Of a DNA stretch of 64,000 nucleotides, positions 37,700-45,892 are shown one piece after another (positions within the stretch are counted from its first letter, which is position 1; each line of letters begins with the position of its first letter). The stretch covers positions 1 to 64,000 of the forward strand of contig NZ_MDDR01000030.1 of the NCBI RefSeq assembly GCF_001870435.1, in the 5' to 3' direction. Source of the stretch: Pseudomonas costantinii (GTDB lineage: Bacteria > Pseudomonadota > Gammaproteobacteria > Pseudomonadales > Pseudomonadaceae). Below the pieces are notes generated by a model that ran no database searches, was not told the origin of the DNA, and was given only the letters and a program-made list of their open reading frames with translations. The position numbers were made by a program, and so were the translations under genes.

Positions 37700-38988
37700 G
37701 AGGTTTTTACCTTCAACTCCAGAGTTGGCACCGACACGCGGTCACTGGCGCCGGGTTTGAGGAAAATCGTCAGCACCACCGACAGCATCAACGCACCGCT
37801 CATCAGCAGGTATGAGGCGCCGGGTGAACCGGTGCTGCTATTGAGATAGCCCACCAGGTAGGAACCGCCGAACGAACCGAGGGCGCCCATGCTGTTGATC
37901 AGTGCCATGGCACCACCGGCGACGTTGGCCGGAAGGATTTCCGGGACGATGGCGAAGAACGGGCCGTAAGGCGCATACATGCAGGCCCCGGCGATGACCA
38001 AAAGGGTGTAGGACCACCAGAAATGTTCGGCGCCGAGCATGTAGGACGCGTAAAAAGCGATAGAGGCAATCAGCAACGGTGGCCACACAAAGCGCTTACG
38101 TTTTTGCAGCTTGTCCGAGCCCCAGGAGACCGCGAGCATTCCGATCACTGCCGCCAGGTACGGCAACGCCGACAGCCAGCCGGCCTCGACCATGTCCATC
38201 TGCAAACCGGCCTTGAGAATCGACGGTAACCACAGCACAAAGCCGTACACGCCGATGCTCCAGCAGAAGAACTGCAGCGCGAGGATGATCACCTTGGGCG
38301 AGCGAAAGGCTTCGCCGTAATTCTTCACCGCCTTGATGCCCACCTGTTCGGCGGCGAGGGCGGTTTCCAGGGTGTGCTTTTCGCTGTCGCTCAGCCACTG
38401 GGCATCTTTGGGCCGCTCATCGGCCAGCCGCCACCAGATAAACGCCCAGATCACGGCGGGCAGGCCTTCGACGATAAACATCCAGCGCCAGCTGAAATGC
38501 TGCACCAGATAGCCCGAGACCACTGACATCCATAGCATGGTCACCGGGTTGCCGAGGATCAGGAAGGTGTTGGCGCGCGAGCGTTCGGCCCGGGTGAACC
38601 AGTGGCACAGGTACACCAGCATCGCCGGCATCACTGCGGCCTCGACCACCCCGAGCATGAAGCGAATAGCGATCAGCATGTAGGCGTTGGAGACCACGCC
38701 CGTCAGGGTCGCGAGGCCGCCCCAGAGAATCAGGCTGACGAAAATCAGCTTCTTGACGCTGCGTTTCTGCGCGTAGATTGCCCCTGGCACCTGGAAGAAA
38801 AAGTAGCCGAGGAAGAACAGCGCCCCCAGCAGCGACGACATGCCGGGGGTGATCATCAGGTCTTCGGCCATCCCGGAGGCGGCGGCGAAGCCGTAGTTGG
38901 CGCGGTCCAGGTACGCCAGGCTGTAGGTGATAAAAACGATGGGCATGATGTACCACCAACGGCGGGTGGCGAGTTTCAAGGTGTCCAT
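37696..38988 (-). CDS. kguT: 2-ketogluconate transporter KguT (MFS)
   Basis: A 430-residue major-facilitator transporter of the anion:cation symporter type. Twelve membrane segments are visible, with an IVFITYSLAYLDRANYGFAA opening and LVYLCHWFTRAERSRAN in the loop after TM4. It imports 2-ketogluconate by proton symport according to kgu operon knowledge. It lies between kguK and kguD. The ribosome site GAGCAACCCC is moderate. Confidence 0.92.
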   Translation of the reverse strand: MDTLKLATRRWWYIMPIVFITYSLAYLDRANYGFAAASGMAEDLMITPGMSSLLGALFFLGYFFFQVPGAIYAQKRSVKKLIFVSLILWGGLATLTGVVSNAYMLIAIRFMLGVVEAAVMPAMLVYLCHWFTRAERSRANTFLILGNPVTMLWMSVVSGYLVQHFSWRWMFIVEGLPAVIWAFIWWRLADERPKDAQWLSDSEKHTLETALAAEQVGIKAVKNYGEAFRSPKVIILALQFFCWSIGVYGFVLWLPSILKAGLQMDMVEAGWLSALPYLAAVIGMLAVSWGSDKLQKRKRFVWPPLLIASIAFYASYMLGAEHFWWSYTLLVIAGACMYAPYGPFFAIVPEILPANVAGGAMALINSMGALGSFGGSYLVGYLNSSTGSPGASYLLMSGALMLSVVLTIFLKPGASDRVSVPTLELKVKTS

Positions 38989-39033
38989 GGGGTTGCTCCT
39001 GAGCTTGTTGTAGTTGTGGCAACAGGGTGTGGG

Positions 39034-39975
39034 TCATGCAACGGATCGAGTGGGTAACTCCGAACGGGTGGGCAAGCCTTCCATATCACCGCGGTTCTGT
39101 ACGGCGCGGCTACCGATCCAATTACCGCGCTGCACCGCCTCGGGGAAACTTAAGTTTTCCAGCAGGGCGCTGATCATGCCGACGGCAAAACCATCGCCGG
39201 CACCGACGGTGTCCACCACTTTTTCCACCGGTACGGCGGCGATAAAGCCCTGGTCCATGTGAGTGCGGTAGTAGGCGCCATCAGGCCCAAGCTTGATGGC
39301 CACGGCTTCCGCGCCTTGGTCGAGGTAAAACGCGGCGATGTCGGCCGGGTCTTCGAAACCGGTGAGCAGGCGACCTTCGCTCAGGCCCGGCAATACCCAA
39401 TCTGCCAGGCCTGCGAGGGTGTTGATTTCGCGGACCATCTGCTGCCGGCTGGCCCACAGTGAGGGGCGCAAGTTCGGGTCGAACGACACACTGCGCCCGG
39501 CCTTGCGCATCTGTGTCATCAGCTCCACGGACAGCTCGCGGGTGGCCTCGGACAACGCCGGCGGAATACCGGTGGCATGCAGGTGACGCGCTTGCAGCAG
39601 CGTGGGACTGATGGCGGCGATGGACAAATGGCTGGCCGCCGAGCCCTTGCGGAAGTACTCCACCTGGGGATCATCGCCAGCCTCTTCACGGGACTTAAGC
39701 TGAAACCCGGTGGGGTGCAGCGGGTCGACCGCGACATGGCGGCAATCCAGGCCTTCGCTTTTCAGCGTGTCGACCACAAAACGTCCCAGAGAGTCATTGC
39801 CCACCCGGCTCAACCAGGCGACGTTAAAACCCAGGCGCGACAGACCAATGGCGACATTGCTGTCGGCCCCGGCAATACGTTTGTGGAATTGGGCCACTTG
39901 GGCCAGGTCGCCGGTCTGTTCGGCGACAAACATCGCCATGGTTTCACCAAACGACAGGATATCGATCTCAGACAT
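39034..39975 (-). CDS. kguK: 2-ketogluconate kinase KguK
   Basis: A 313-residue PfkB/ribokinase-family sugar kinase. It opens ILSFGETMAMFVAEQTGDLA and has RIAGADSNVAIGLSRLGF. The catalytic signature is DTVGAGDGFAVGMISALLE. It phosphorylates 2-ketogluconate to 2-keto-6-phosphogluconate. The start overlaps the end of kguE by eight bases; I take MSEIDILS over the longer frame, which is antisense-free but non-homologous. Confidence 0.92.
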   Translation of the reverse strand: MSEIDILSFGETMAMFVAEQTGDLAQVAQFHKRIAGADSNVAIGLSRLGFNVAWLSRVGNDSLGRFVVDTLKSEGLDCRHVAVDPLHPTGFQLKSREEAGDDPQVEYFRKGSAASHLSIAAISPTLLQARHLHATGIPPALSEATRELSVELMTQMRKAGRSVSFDPNLRPSLWASRQQMVREINTLAGLADWVLPGLSEGRLLTGFEDPADIAAFYLDQGAEAVAIKLGPDGAYYRTHMDQGFIAAVPVEKVVDTVGAGDGFAVGMISALLENLSFPEAVQRGNWIGSRAVQNRGDMEGLPTRSELPTRSVA

Positions 39976-40750
39976 GCGCATTCTCCACGCGGGGCTGGCC
40001 AAGGTGGGCGAGGTGGGTGACCTGTTGCGCAGTGACTGCGACGAGGTCATCGCCTTGCAATGGGAATTCCACGGCTCGGGTAATACCTTGAGTCATATGC
40101 TTGAGCAGTTGTTCCCACAGATGCAGGTCGGTGGCGCCGGGCGGCAGGGCGACCAGCTTGCCGTCCTGGCGCCGGGCCACCGCCTTGCAGTGCAGGTAAT
40201 CCACATGGCGACCCAGCAGGCGCGCGGCGGTGAGGGCGGATTGGTCCTGCCACTGCCAATTGCCGATGTCGAAGGTCATCTTGACCGGCAGGCCCAAGCG
40301 TTCGACTTCCGTGAAAAAACGCTGCATCGGCTCGATCCGTCCACCGTGCAGTGTCTGGTCATTTTCCACCAACAGCTTGACCGGGTGACGGTTAAGCAGG
40401 GCATGCAGGCTTTGCAGGTCGTTGGTGTCGGTGAAGTAACCGAGGGAGACTTTCAGCCAGCGCGCACCGAATGCCTGGGCACGGTCAAGGGTTGTGCAGA
40501 GTTCGGCGTTGGGCTGGGCGCGCCCGGCGACCCACAGCTCCAGAGGCGATGAAAACACCGACTCCAGGCCATGTTCGGCCGCTGCCTGGGCCAGTGTTGC
40601 GGGGTGTTCGGTGGTCAGCAGTTCTTCACGCCATTCGATGCGCTGGGCACCGGCAGCGCTCAGCAACTCGACAAAACTCAATTGCCCAAGCGTGCGTACA
40701 AGGTCGGCGCCGTAGCTGGAAAGGCTGATGGAAACGGGGTATTTATGCAT
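39968..40750 (-). CDS. kguE: KguE, sugar phosphate isomerase/epimerase family
   Basis: A 260-residue TIM-barrel protein of the xylose-isomerase-like (AP endonuclease 2) superfamily. Metal-site segments are visible: RIEWREELL, LLVENDQTL, KMTFDIGNWQWQ and HVDYLHCKAV. Its exact role in 2-ketogluconate use is not established. It is first in the operon, with a PtxS operator 15 bases upstream of its ATG. kguK overlaps its end. Confidence 0.9.
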   Translation of the reverse strand: MHKYPVSISLSSYGADLVRTLGQLSFVELLSAAGAQRIEWREELLTTEHPATLAQAAAEHGLESVFSSPLELWVAGRAQPNAELCTTLDRAQAFGARWLKVSLGYFTDTNDLQSLHALLNRHPVKLLVENDQTLHGGRIEPMQRFFTEVERLGLPVKMTFDIGNWQWQDQSALTAARLLGRHVDYLHCKAVARRQDGKLVALPPGATDLHLWEQLLKHMTQGITRAVEFPLQGDDLVAVTAQQVTHLAHLGQPRVENAHV

Positions 40751-40764
40751 TGTTGTTTACCTCT

Positions 40765-40778
40765 GAAACCGGTTTCAT
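40765..40778. promoter_or_regulatory. PtxS operator before kguE
   Basis: TGAAACCGGTTTCA is a perfect 14-bp palindrome and matches the known PtxS site. It lies 15 bases upstream of the kguE ATG, where a bound repressor would block the operon promoter. An identical site sits before ptxS. Confidence 0.92.
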
Positions 40779-40809
40779 TTTTGTGCGTAGAGTGCCAACT
40801 AACATTTGC

Positions 40810-40898
40810 GTAGCCGCTGTCGAGCCCCAGCGAGGCTGCGTCGGCGGTCTGACTGACAAATCGCTGACGCAGCCTCGCCAAGGCTCGACAGCGGTTAC
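40810..40898. repeat. Inverted repeat overlapping ptxS 3' end
   Basis: 33-base arms (40810-40842 and 40866-40898) pair with a few mismatches around a 23-base spacer. The arms share CGAGGCTGCGTC with the repeat at 60038-60146, so this is a dispersed family. The ptxS stop codon (40895-40897) lies inside the right arm. Confidence 0.85.
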
Positions 40899-41923
40899 GT
40901 GTTCTTTTTCCGCAGAGATTGGGTGGAGCCGCGAACGATCAGTTCAGGCAAAAAATCCAGGGTGCGCGTCGGCGCGTCATCGCCGCGCAAGCGTTTGAGC
41001 AGGCAGTCGAAGGCACTGGCGCCAATCGCTTCGGTCGGCTGGGCGAGGGCGGTGATGCCGTTGCCCACCAGCGGGTACCAATCCAGGTCATCCAGGGCGA
41101 TCAGGCCGACATCCTCAAACAGGTTGCAGTCCAACACTTTGAGTGCACGGGTACAGGCCAGCGCGGCAATCCCGTTGGCGCAGAACAACGCCTTGGGGCC
41201 AGGCTTTGCAAGAAAGGCTTGTAAGCGGGTTTCCAACTCACCATTCAACTCCAACACCGCGCCGGTCAGCCCCGGGCGGCTGGCAATCTCGGCCTTGAAA
41301 CTCTGCTGGCGTTCCAAGCGCGAACTGGTGCCATCGCTGGCTTCGCTCACCAGCAACACATCGTGGTAGCCCTGTTGTTGCAGGTGCTCCACTGCGATGC
41401 GCACTGCAGCTGGGTTATCCAACCCTACCAGGTCGCTGTGCAGCGGCTCGACCTTGCGGTCCACCAGCACGAGGGGCATTTCTCGCTGCAATTCCAGCAA
41501 CTGGTCGAGGTGATGGCCGAGGGTATTCACGATCAGCCCTTCGATGTTGTACGAGCGCAGCGCTGCCAGGTGCTGGCGCTCCTGCTCGTCATCGCGGTCG
41601 GTGTTGCACACCACCAGGCTGTAGCCGTGTTGGCGGCAGGCGGTTTCGACGCCGTGCATTACTGCAATGGAGTAGGGGTTGCGGATATCGGCCACCAGCA
41701 TGCCGATCAAGCGTGTGCGGCCGCGCTTCAAGCCGCGGGCCATCTGGTTGGGGCGGTAACCGAGTTCGCTGATGGCCTGTTCGATACGTAGCGCAATAGC
41801 GTCGGAGAGCAGGGCGCGGTCGTCACCGATAAAACGCGACACGCTGGCCTTGGACACCCCGGCGCGCTCGGCTACGTCGAGCATGGTCACGCGGCTGCGC
41901 TGGGCGGCGGAAAATGGAGTCAC
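40895..41923 (-). CDS. ptxS: LacI-family repressor PtxS
   Basis: A 342-residue LacI/GalR repressor. The N-terminal helix-turn-helix is RVTMLDVAERAGVSKASVSRFIGDD with the hinge QMARGLKRGRTRLIGMLVAD. A sugar-binding domain follows. PtxS represses kguEKTD and itself and is released by 2-ketogluconate, by knowledge of P. aeruginosa and P. putida. Two identical operators here support this. The last codons run into a dispersed repeat that supplies the stop. Confidence 0.92.
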   Translation of the reverse strand: MTPFSAAQRSRVTMLDVAERAGVSKASVSRFIGDDRALLSDAIALRIEQAISELGYRPNQMARGLKRGRTRLIGMLVADIRNPYSIAVMHGVETACRQHGYSLVVCNTDRDDEQERQHLAALRSYNIEGLIVNTLGHHLDQLLELQREMPLVLVDRKVEPLHSDLVGLDNPAAVRIAVEHLQQQGYHDVLLVSEASDGTSSRLERQQSFKAEIASRPGLTGAVLELNGELETRLQAFLAKPGPKALFCANGIAALACTRALKVLDCNLFEDVGLIALDDLDWYPLVGNGITALAQPTEAIGASAFDCLLKRLRGDDAPTRTLDFLPELIVRGSTQSLRKKNT

Positions 41924-41976
41924 GGTGGCGGGCCTTTCTTATTGGATGGATGGGTTTACAGACCGAAGTAATCGCC

Positions 41977-41990
41977 TGAAACCGGTTTCA
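41977..41990. promoter_or_regulatory. PtxS operator before ptxS
   Basis: A second perfect TGAAACCGGTTTCA, 53 bases upstream of the ptxS ATG, consistent with autoregulation. Confidence 0.9.
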
Positions 41991-42197
41991 TGAAACGCCA
42001 ACGCAGCTTTTTCGTCAAGTGTGACTGAGGGCAGTTGTTCAGGAGCGCAGGTCAACAAACCGACGAATGGGTAGGCCCACCTGTTAGTTCTGACAGTATC
42101 TGGCGCGGGGCTTTAGGTGTTTAATTTTTCCTACAGCAAGCGGGTGGAAACACTTCACTCCTTACACTCCGTTGTGTCACCGACCCGAGGCCACAGC

Positions 42198-43430
42198 ATG
42201 ACTACCGTCCAGAAACCCTATTCCCGTTCCAGGTTGATGATGAGGTCATCTGGGGTCTTGAGCGGGCTAGACTCGGTGACGGTCTTAGGGGTTGATCCCA
42301 ATGATAAGAGAGGGGTGGTGCTGCTTGCGTTTCTGCGCCCCTTCATGGTTCGAATTTCGGCCTGGCTGCCGATACCCTCGGTGGATGACCCGAAGCATAT
42401 TGTTAAGGTGTTTTGGCGCAGTGACGATGGCGTCAAACTGCTCAAAACGGTGACAGTCGGGCCGCCCCCAGGTTCGCCGCCTGACTTCTACGATATTGAA
42501 ATTGACCCGGCGGACGTGAGGCTGCGCTCTCGCACCGTCTTTATTTCCTACTCCATCGAAAACGCTGCGGGCCTGAGTGAGTCAAGCGAAAAACAGGCCA
42601 TCATCGATCTGGACGCTCCACAACTGCGAAATCAGACGAAAAGGCTGAGCTTTGTAAATCAGCCGACACCGGCAGTAGACAGGGCTTACTTGAATGCCAA
42701 CCCCCGCGTTGCATTCAACCTCTCGATTTTCGACGACAACGAGCCGTTAATAGACAACGTGGTTGAGTTTTATTTATCCAATCAGGCTACCCCTCCCGTA
42801 ACGCCCGCGGATGGTCGCTCTCTGATCGATTTCAGCTTCACCCCATGGAGGGTGATGCTCGACGCCAAGGCCTTTGAGAAACTCAATGACGGCAACGCGT
42901 GGGTGTTCTACAAGGTTTTGGACAAGACAGGGAACGCTAGCGAAATGAGCGACGGCCTGCCTTTTACGGTGGCACTTGTCGTTGTCATTCCCCCCGTCAA
43001 AGTTCCGGCTCCTACCGTACAGCACACACTCACCAACGGTTATTTGACCGCGCGTTCGGTGCCACCGGCGGTGCAGGGTGTTTGTTGGTTAATAGCCCCC
43101 AATAGCACGATTCAGCAGGGCGATGTACTCACGTTTAAATGGCAAGGTTTTAGCGCCAATAACTGGAGTAATCCCATCGCGAATGTGGTGTTTACGGACA
43201 GCGTGACGTGGACGTCGACGCACAGTACGAGTGGCTGGACGGTGGTGGTACTGCCTTACCAGACGACCTTGTTTCCTTTGCGTAACTACGCGTCGGCGAC
43301 GGGCACTTACGAAGTTCGACGCGGTGGTGTGCTGGTCGCCGAATCGCTAGTAGGTCGCGTGCGAACGGATTTGACGTATGCCACCGGTTGTTATGCCACG
43401 CCACTTGGAATTGTGTGTGATCCCAAGTAG
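42198..43430 (+). CDS. Unknown beta-rich protein, paralogue of next gene
   Basis: A 410-residue protein I cannot assign. It has no signal peptide or membrane segment. Predicted strands and phrases such as FISYSIENAAGLSESSEKQA and VFYKVLDKTGNASEMSDGLPF suggest two or three immunoglobulin-like beta domains (about residues 45-150 and 160-270). The C-terminal domain (about residues 290-410) contains QQGDVLTFKWQGFSANN and four Cys in the protein's last third. The same domain occurs in the next gene. I chose ATG 42198 with CGAGG upstream. A toxin, adhesin or exported effector role is possible but unproven. Confidence 0.7.
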   Translation: MTTVQKPYSRSRLMMRSSGVLSGLDSVTVLGVDPNDKRGVVLLAFLRPFMVRISAWLPIPSVDDPKHIVKVFWRSDDGVKLLKTVTVGPPPGSPPDFYDIEIDPADVRLRSRTVFISYSIENAAGLSESSEKQAIIDLDAPQLRNQTKRLSFVNQPTPAVDRAYLNANPRVAFNLSIFDDNEPLIDNVVEFYLSNQATPPVTPADGRSLIDFSFTPWRVMLDAKAFEKLNDGNAWVFYKVLDKTGNASEMSDGLPFTVALVVVIPPVKVPAPTVQHTLTNGYLTARSVPPAVQGVCWLIAPNSTIQQGDVLTFKWQGFSANNWSNPIANVVFTDSVTWTSTHSTSGWTVVVLPYQTTLFPLRNYASATGTYEVRRGGVLVAESLVGRVRTDLTYATGCYATPLGIVCDPK

Positions 43431-43555
43431 CGGATGAGCATAAACGGTCGTTTTACGGTTCATAAACTTTGAAAGTTCGTGGTGAATAAACGCAAGTTTA
43501 TTCAATGGCGAAGTGTGCAGTTAATCCTGGTGATTTACGTGTCTGGAGAAACAAA

Positions 43556-45634
43556 ATGGACCCCACAAACAGAAAAATCATTGACGACTTTGAAGCGCGG
43601 CCTGTCAGGGCGTATAACCCGCCAAGATTGACTGTCGGTGTTTTTGAAGACGCAGTGGCTGGCTATACTGGCTTGATTACGAGTGCAGCGGGCAAAGCGC
43701 TTGTCGCAAATTTTGATATTACAAGATGGGTGCCATTCAGCACCGATGCGGATTTTCCGGACTTCTTAACTATCCAGCTTGCACCTTATACGGACTTGTC
43801 AAAATTTCCCACTGAAGCGGATGAAGATAAATACTTCAGCGATAACAGTCGAGGTTTTACCGTACAAATTAGCAACCCGGGGCCCATTATACCGGTGCCT
43901 ATACCCAAATCGTTAAGGTCCGCAGGCGTGTACGTGGTTCGGTATTCGGTTGATAATCCGGATTTGGGTAACACGAGTTTCTCGGAGCCGCAGCTGTTTA
44001 TTTACGACGACAAAACGCCGTATACCAATGAAACTCCGCCCGCCCCGCAGCCTCCATCGCCTCTGCCGGTCCCTTTTGATCGGGCTTTTTTCGCGAGCCA
44101 ACCAAATGAGACGGTCTTTTTTACAATTCCGTATGACGCCTTGAAAGGACGTTCCGAGGACGATTATGCAGAGACAAGGTTAGGTTTTCTGGATTGGCCT
44201 ACACCGATTGATCCACCTGACCCTGAAACGAAGTTCAAGTTATCCAACGACCCGGCCATTCCCGCCACGATTCCATTGTCGTTGAAAACCATTGAGGCTG
44301 AGTCCGACGGAAACTACCGTTTTGCTTATCGGGTGTGTGACGTTGCCGGAAACTGCAGTGACTGGTCGAATGCCTACCGGCTGACTCAAGTCGGCGTAGC
44401 CCCCGTACCGATCGACTTGCTGGCGCCGACCGTTGAACTGGCCGCTGACGCTATCACCACTGACGGCCTGATCAACCGCGCAGATATCGCCCAGGTAGGC
44501 GGTATGAACGTGGGGATTCTTGCCTACACCAACATCCAACGTTCCAGCCCATCGGACATCGTCAGGATCAGGCTCACCACGGCGAATGGTGTTGTGGATC
44601 TAACACCTATCACCGTGGGCGCCAGCACCTTTCCGCTGCGGGCTTCAGCCACTGTAGCTCAGCTGACTACGCTGTACGGAAATGCCAGAGGCAACTTGCC
44701 TCTGACGGTTTCCTGGAGCGTTGACCGTGGAGGGGTGATTTACCCTTCGGCATTGTCTACCACGATCAACCTGGATAAATCCGTTGTCGGGCCACCGCCA
44801 GTAGATGATACGGATGTCAACCCAAGCTTGATTCCTCTGGTAGTCAACGCGATTCGCGCCAATGGCTTGTTCGGCCCGGACAACCATCTGGAACGTGTGG
44901 ACGCGAACCTGCCTGCCCGGGCGCGGGTGCAGTTGTGGACGGTTGCGACAACACCGGAAAACTCAGTGCCGTTCACGCTGACGCTTGTATACGGCTCCAA
45001 GACGTATGCTCAACTTGTCACGGCGATACCGGTCAGTCGCGCTATCGATTTCACGATTCCGGCGGCCGATATTATCAGCGAGGGTGGTCCGACGGTGTCG
45101 GCTTATTATGCGATTACTACGGCAGGCAGTACGAACCCGCAGCGGCCGACATTGACTAACGTCATTGTTGACTCTGTCTTTAAGCGTATGGACGCACCCG
45201 TTATCCGGAACACGTCGGGCACGCGCAAGACAATCAACTGCCCGTGCTTTGTGCCTGTTAATTCCGGCGCGCTTAAAGTGTTCCTCCCGCCGTCAGTTTA
45301 TTTGCAGGGAGGCTCGATCCTGACGCTCACCTTTGAAGGGTTCAGCAATAACACTAATACGGCACCGATTGTGGTGACGCATACCCAGACTTACTCGGTG
45401 CCCGGGACGGCCGCCGCAAGTGGCTTTGAAGTCGACTTCGGGTCATTTGCAACCTTGCTGAAGCCCATTCAACCGTCGCAAGCTTTTGTGAACATGGGGT
45501 CGGCAAACATCCGTAGCAGCGTTCAATTGCCGGGTGAAACAGTGTCGTCTGATGACGCCATTCATCGAGTATTGGGCGTGAGAGTGGGCACGACTTCTCC
45601 AGTTTACTGTGATGGTCTGCCTGTTCCTGCTTAA
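43556..45634 (+). CDS. Unknown multi-domain beta-rich protein
   Basis: A 692-residue protein of unknown function without signal peptide or membrane segment. It is built from several Ig-like blocks: about residues 30-165, a Pro-rich linker (PPAPQPPSPLPVP, near 170), 180-290 (ending YRVCDVAGNCSDWSNAYRLT), 300-430 and 440-560. The last ~120 residues resemble the C-terminus of the preceding gene (QGGSILTLTFEGFSNN against QQGDVLTFKWQGFSANN). The ATG has CTGGAGAAACAAA ahead. The A/T content looks higher than in neighbours, hinting at transfer. A terminator follows, so the pair may be one unit. Confidence 0.72.
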   Translation: MDPTNRKIIDDFEARPVRAYNPPRLTVGVFEDAVAGYTGLITSAAGKALVANFDITRWVPFSTDADFPDFLTIQLAPYTDLSKFPTEADEDKYFSDNSRGFTVQISNPGPIIPVPIPKSLRSAGVYVVRYSVDNPDLGNTSFSEPQLFIYDDKTPYTNETPPAPQPPSPLPVPFDRAFFASQPNETVFFTIPYDALKGRSEDDYAETRLGFLDWPTPIDPPDPETKFKLSNDPAIPATIPLSLKTIEAESDGNYRFAYRVCDVAGNCSDWSNAYRLTQVGVAPVPIDLLAPTVELAADAITTDGLINRADIAQVGGMNVGILAYTNIQRSSPSDIVRIRLTTANGVVDLTPITVGASTFPLRASATVAQLTTLYGNARGNLPLTVSWSVDRGGVIYPSALSTTINLDKSVVGPPPVDDTDVNPSLIPLVVNAIRANGLFGPDNHLERVDANLPARARVQLWTVATTPENSVPFTLTLVYGSKTYAQLVTAIPVSRAIDFTIPAADIISEGGPTVSAYYAITTAGSTNPQRPTLTNVIVDSVFKRMDAPVIRNTSGTRKTINCPCFVPVNSGALKVFLPPSVYLQGGSILTLTFEGFSNNTNTAPIVVTHTQTYSVPGTAAASGFEVDFGSFATLLKPIQPSQAFVNMGSANIRSSVQLPGETVSSDDAIHRVLGVRVGTTSPVYCDGLPVPA

Positions 45635-45660
45635 TCTGTCGGGTTGTAAAAACAGTGAAT

Positions 45661-45694
45661 GCCAAAGAGGGGTGGAGCCCTCTTTGGCGTTTTT
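45661..45694 (+). terminator. Rho-independent terminator after unknown gene pair
   Basis: GCCAAAGAGGG and CCCTCTTTGGC (11-bp perfect arms, 6-base loop) followed by GTTTTT. It lies 26 bases past the stop and closes the unit before the autotransporter promoter. Confidence 0.92.
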
Positions 45695-45892
45695 AGTTAG
45701 GTCAGAGTCAATAATGATTCGCAGGTTGCCTGCGTTAACATCAACTGTTTCATAACGGCCTGAGCTTAAGGAATGTCCTACAGATTCAGGTGGACTGCTG
45801 GGTGATCATGCCGCCGCTTGGTAGCGGGGCTCAAGAGGTTCCGACCCGCCTTAATTGTTTCGTAAAGAAGCATTCATTAGAGGTCCACTCAG

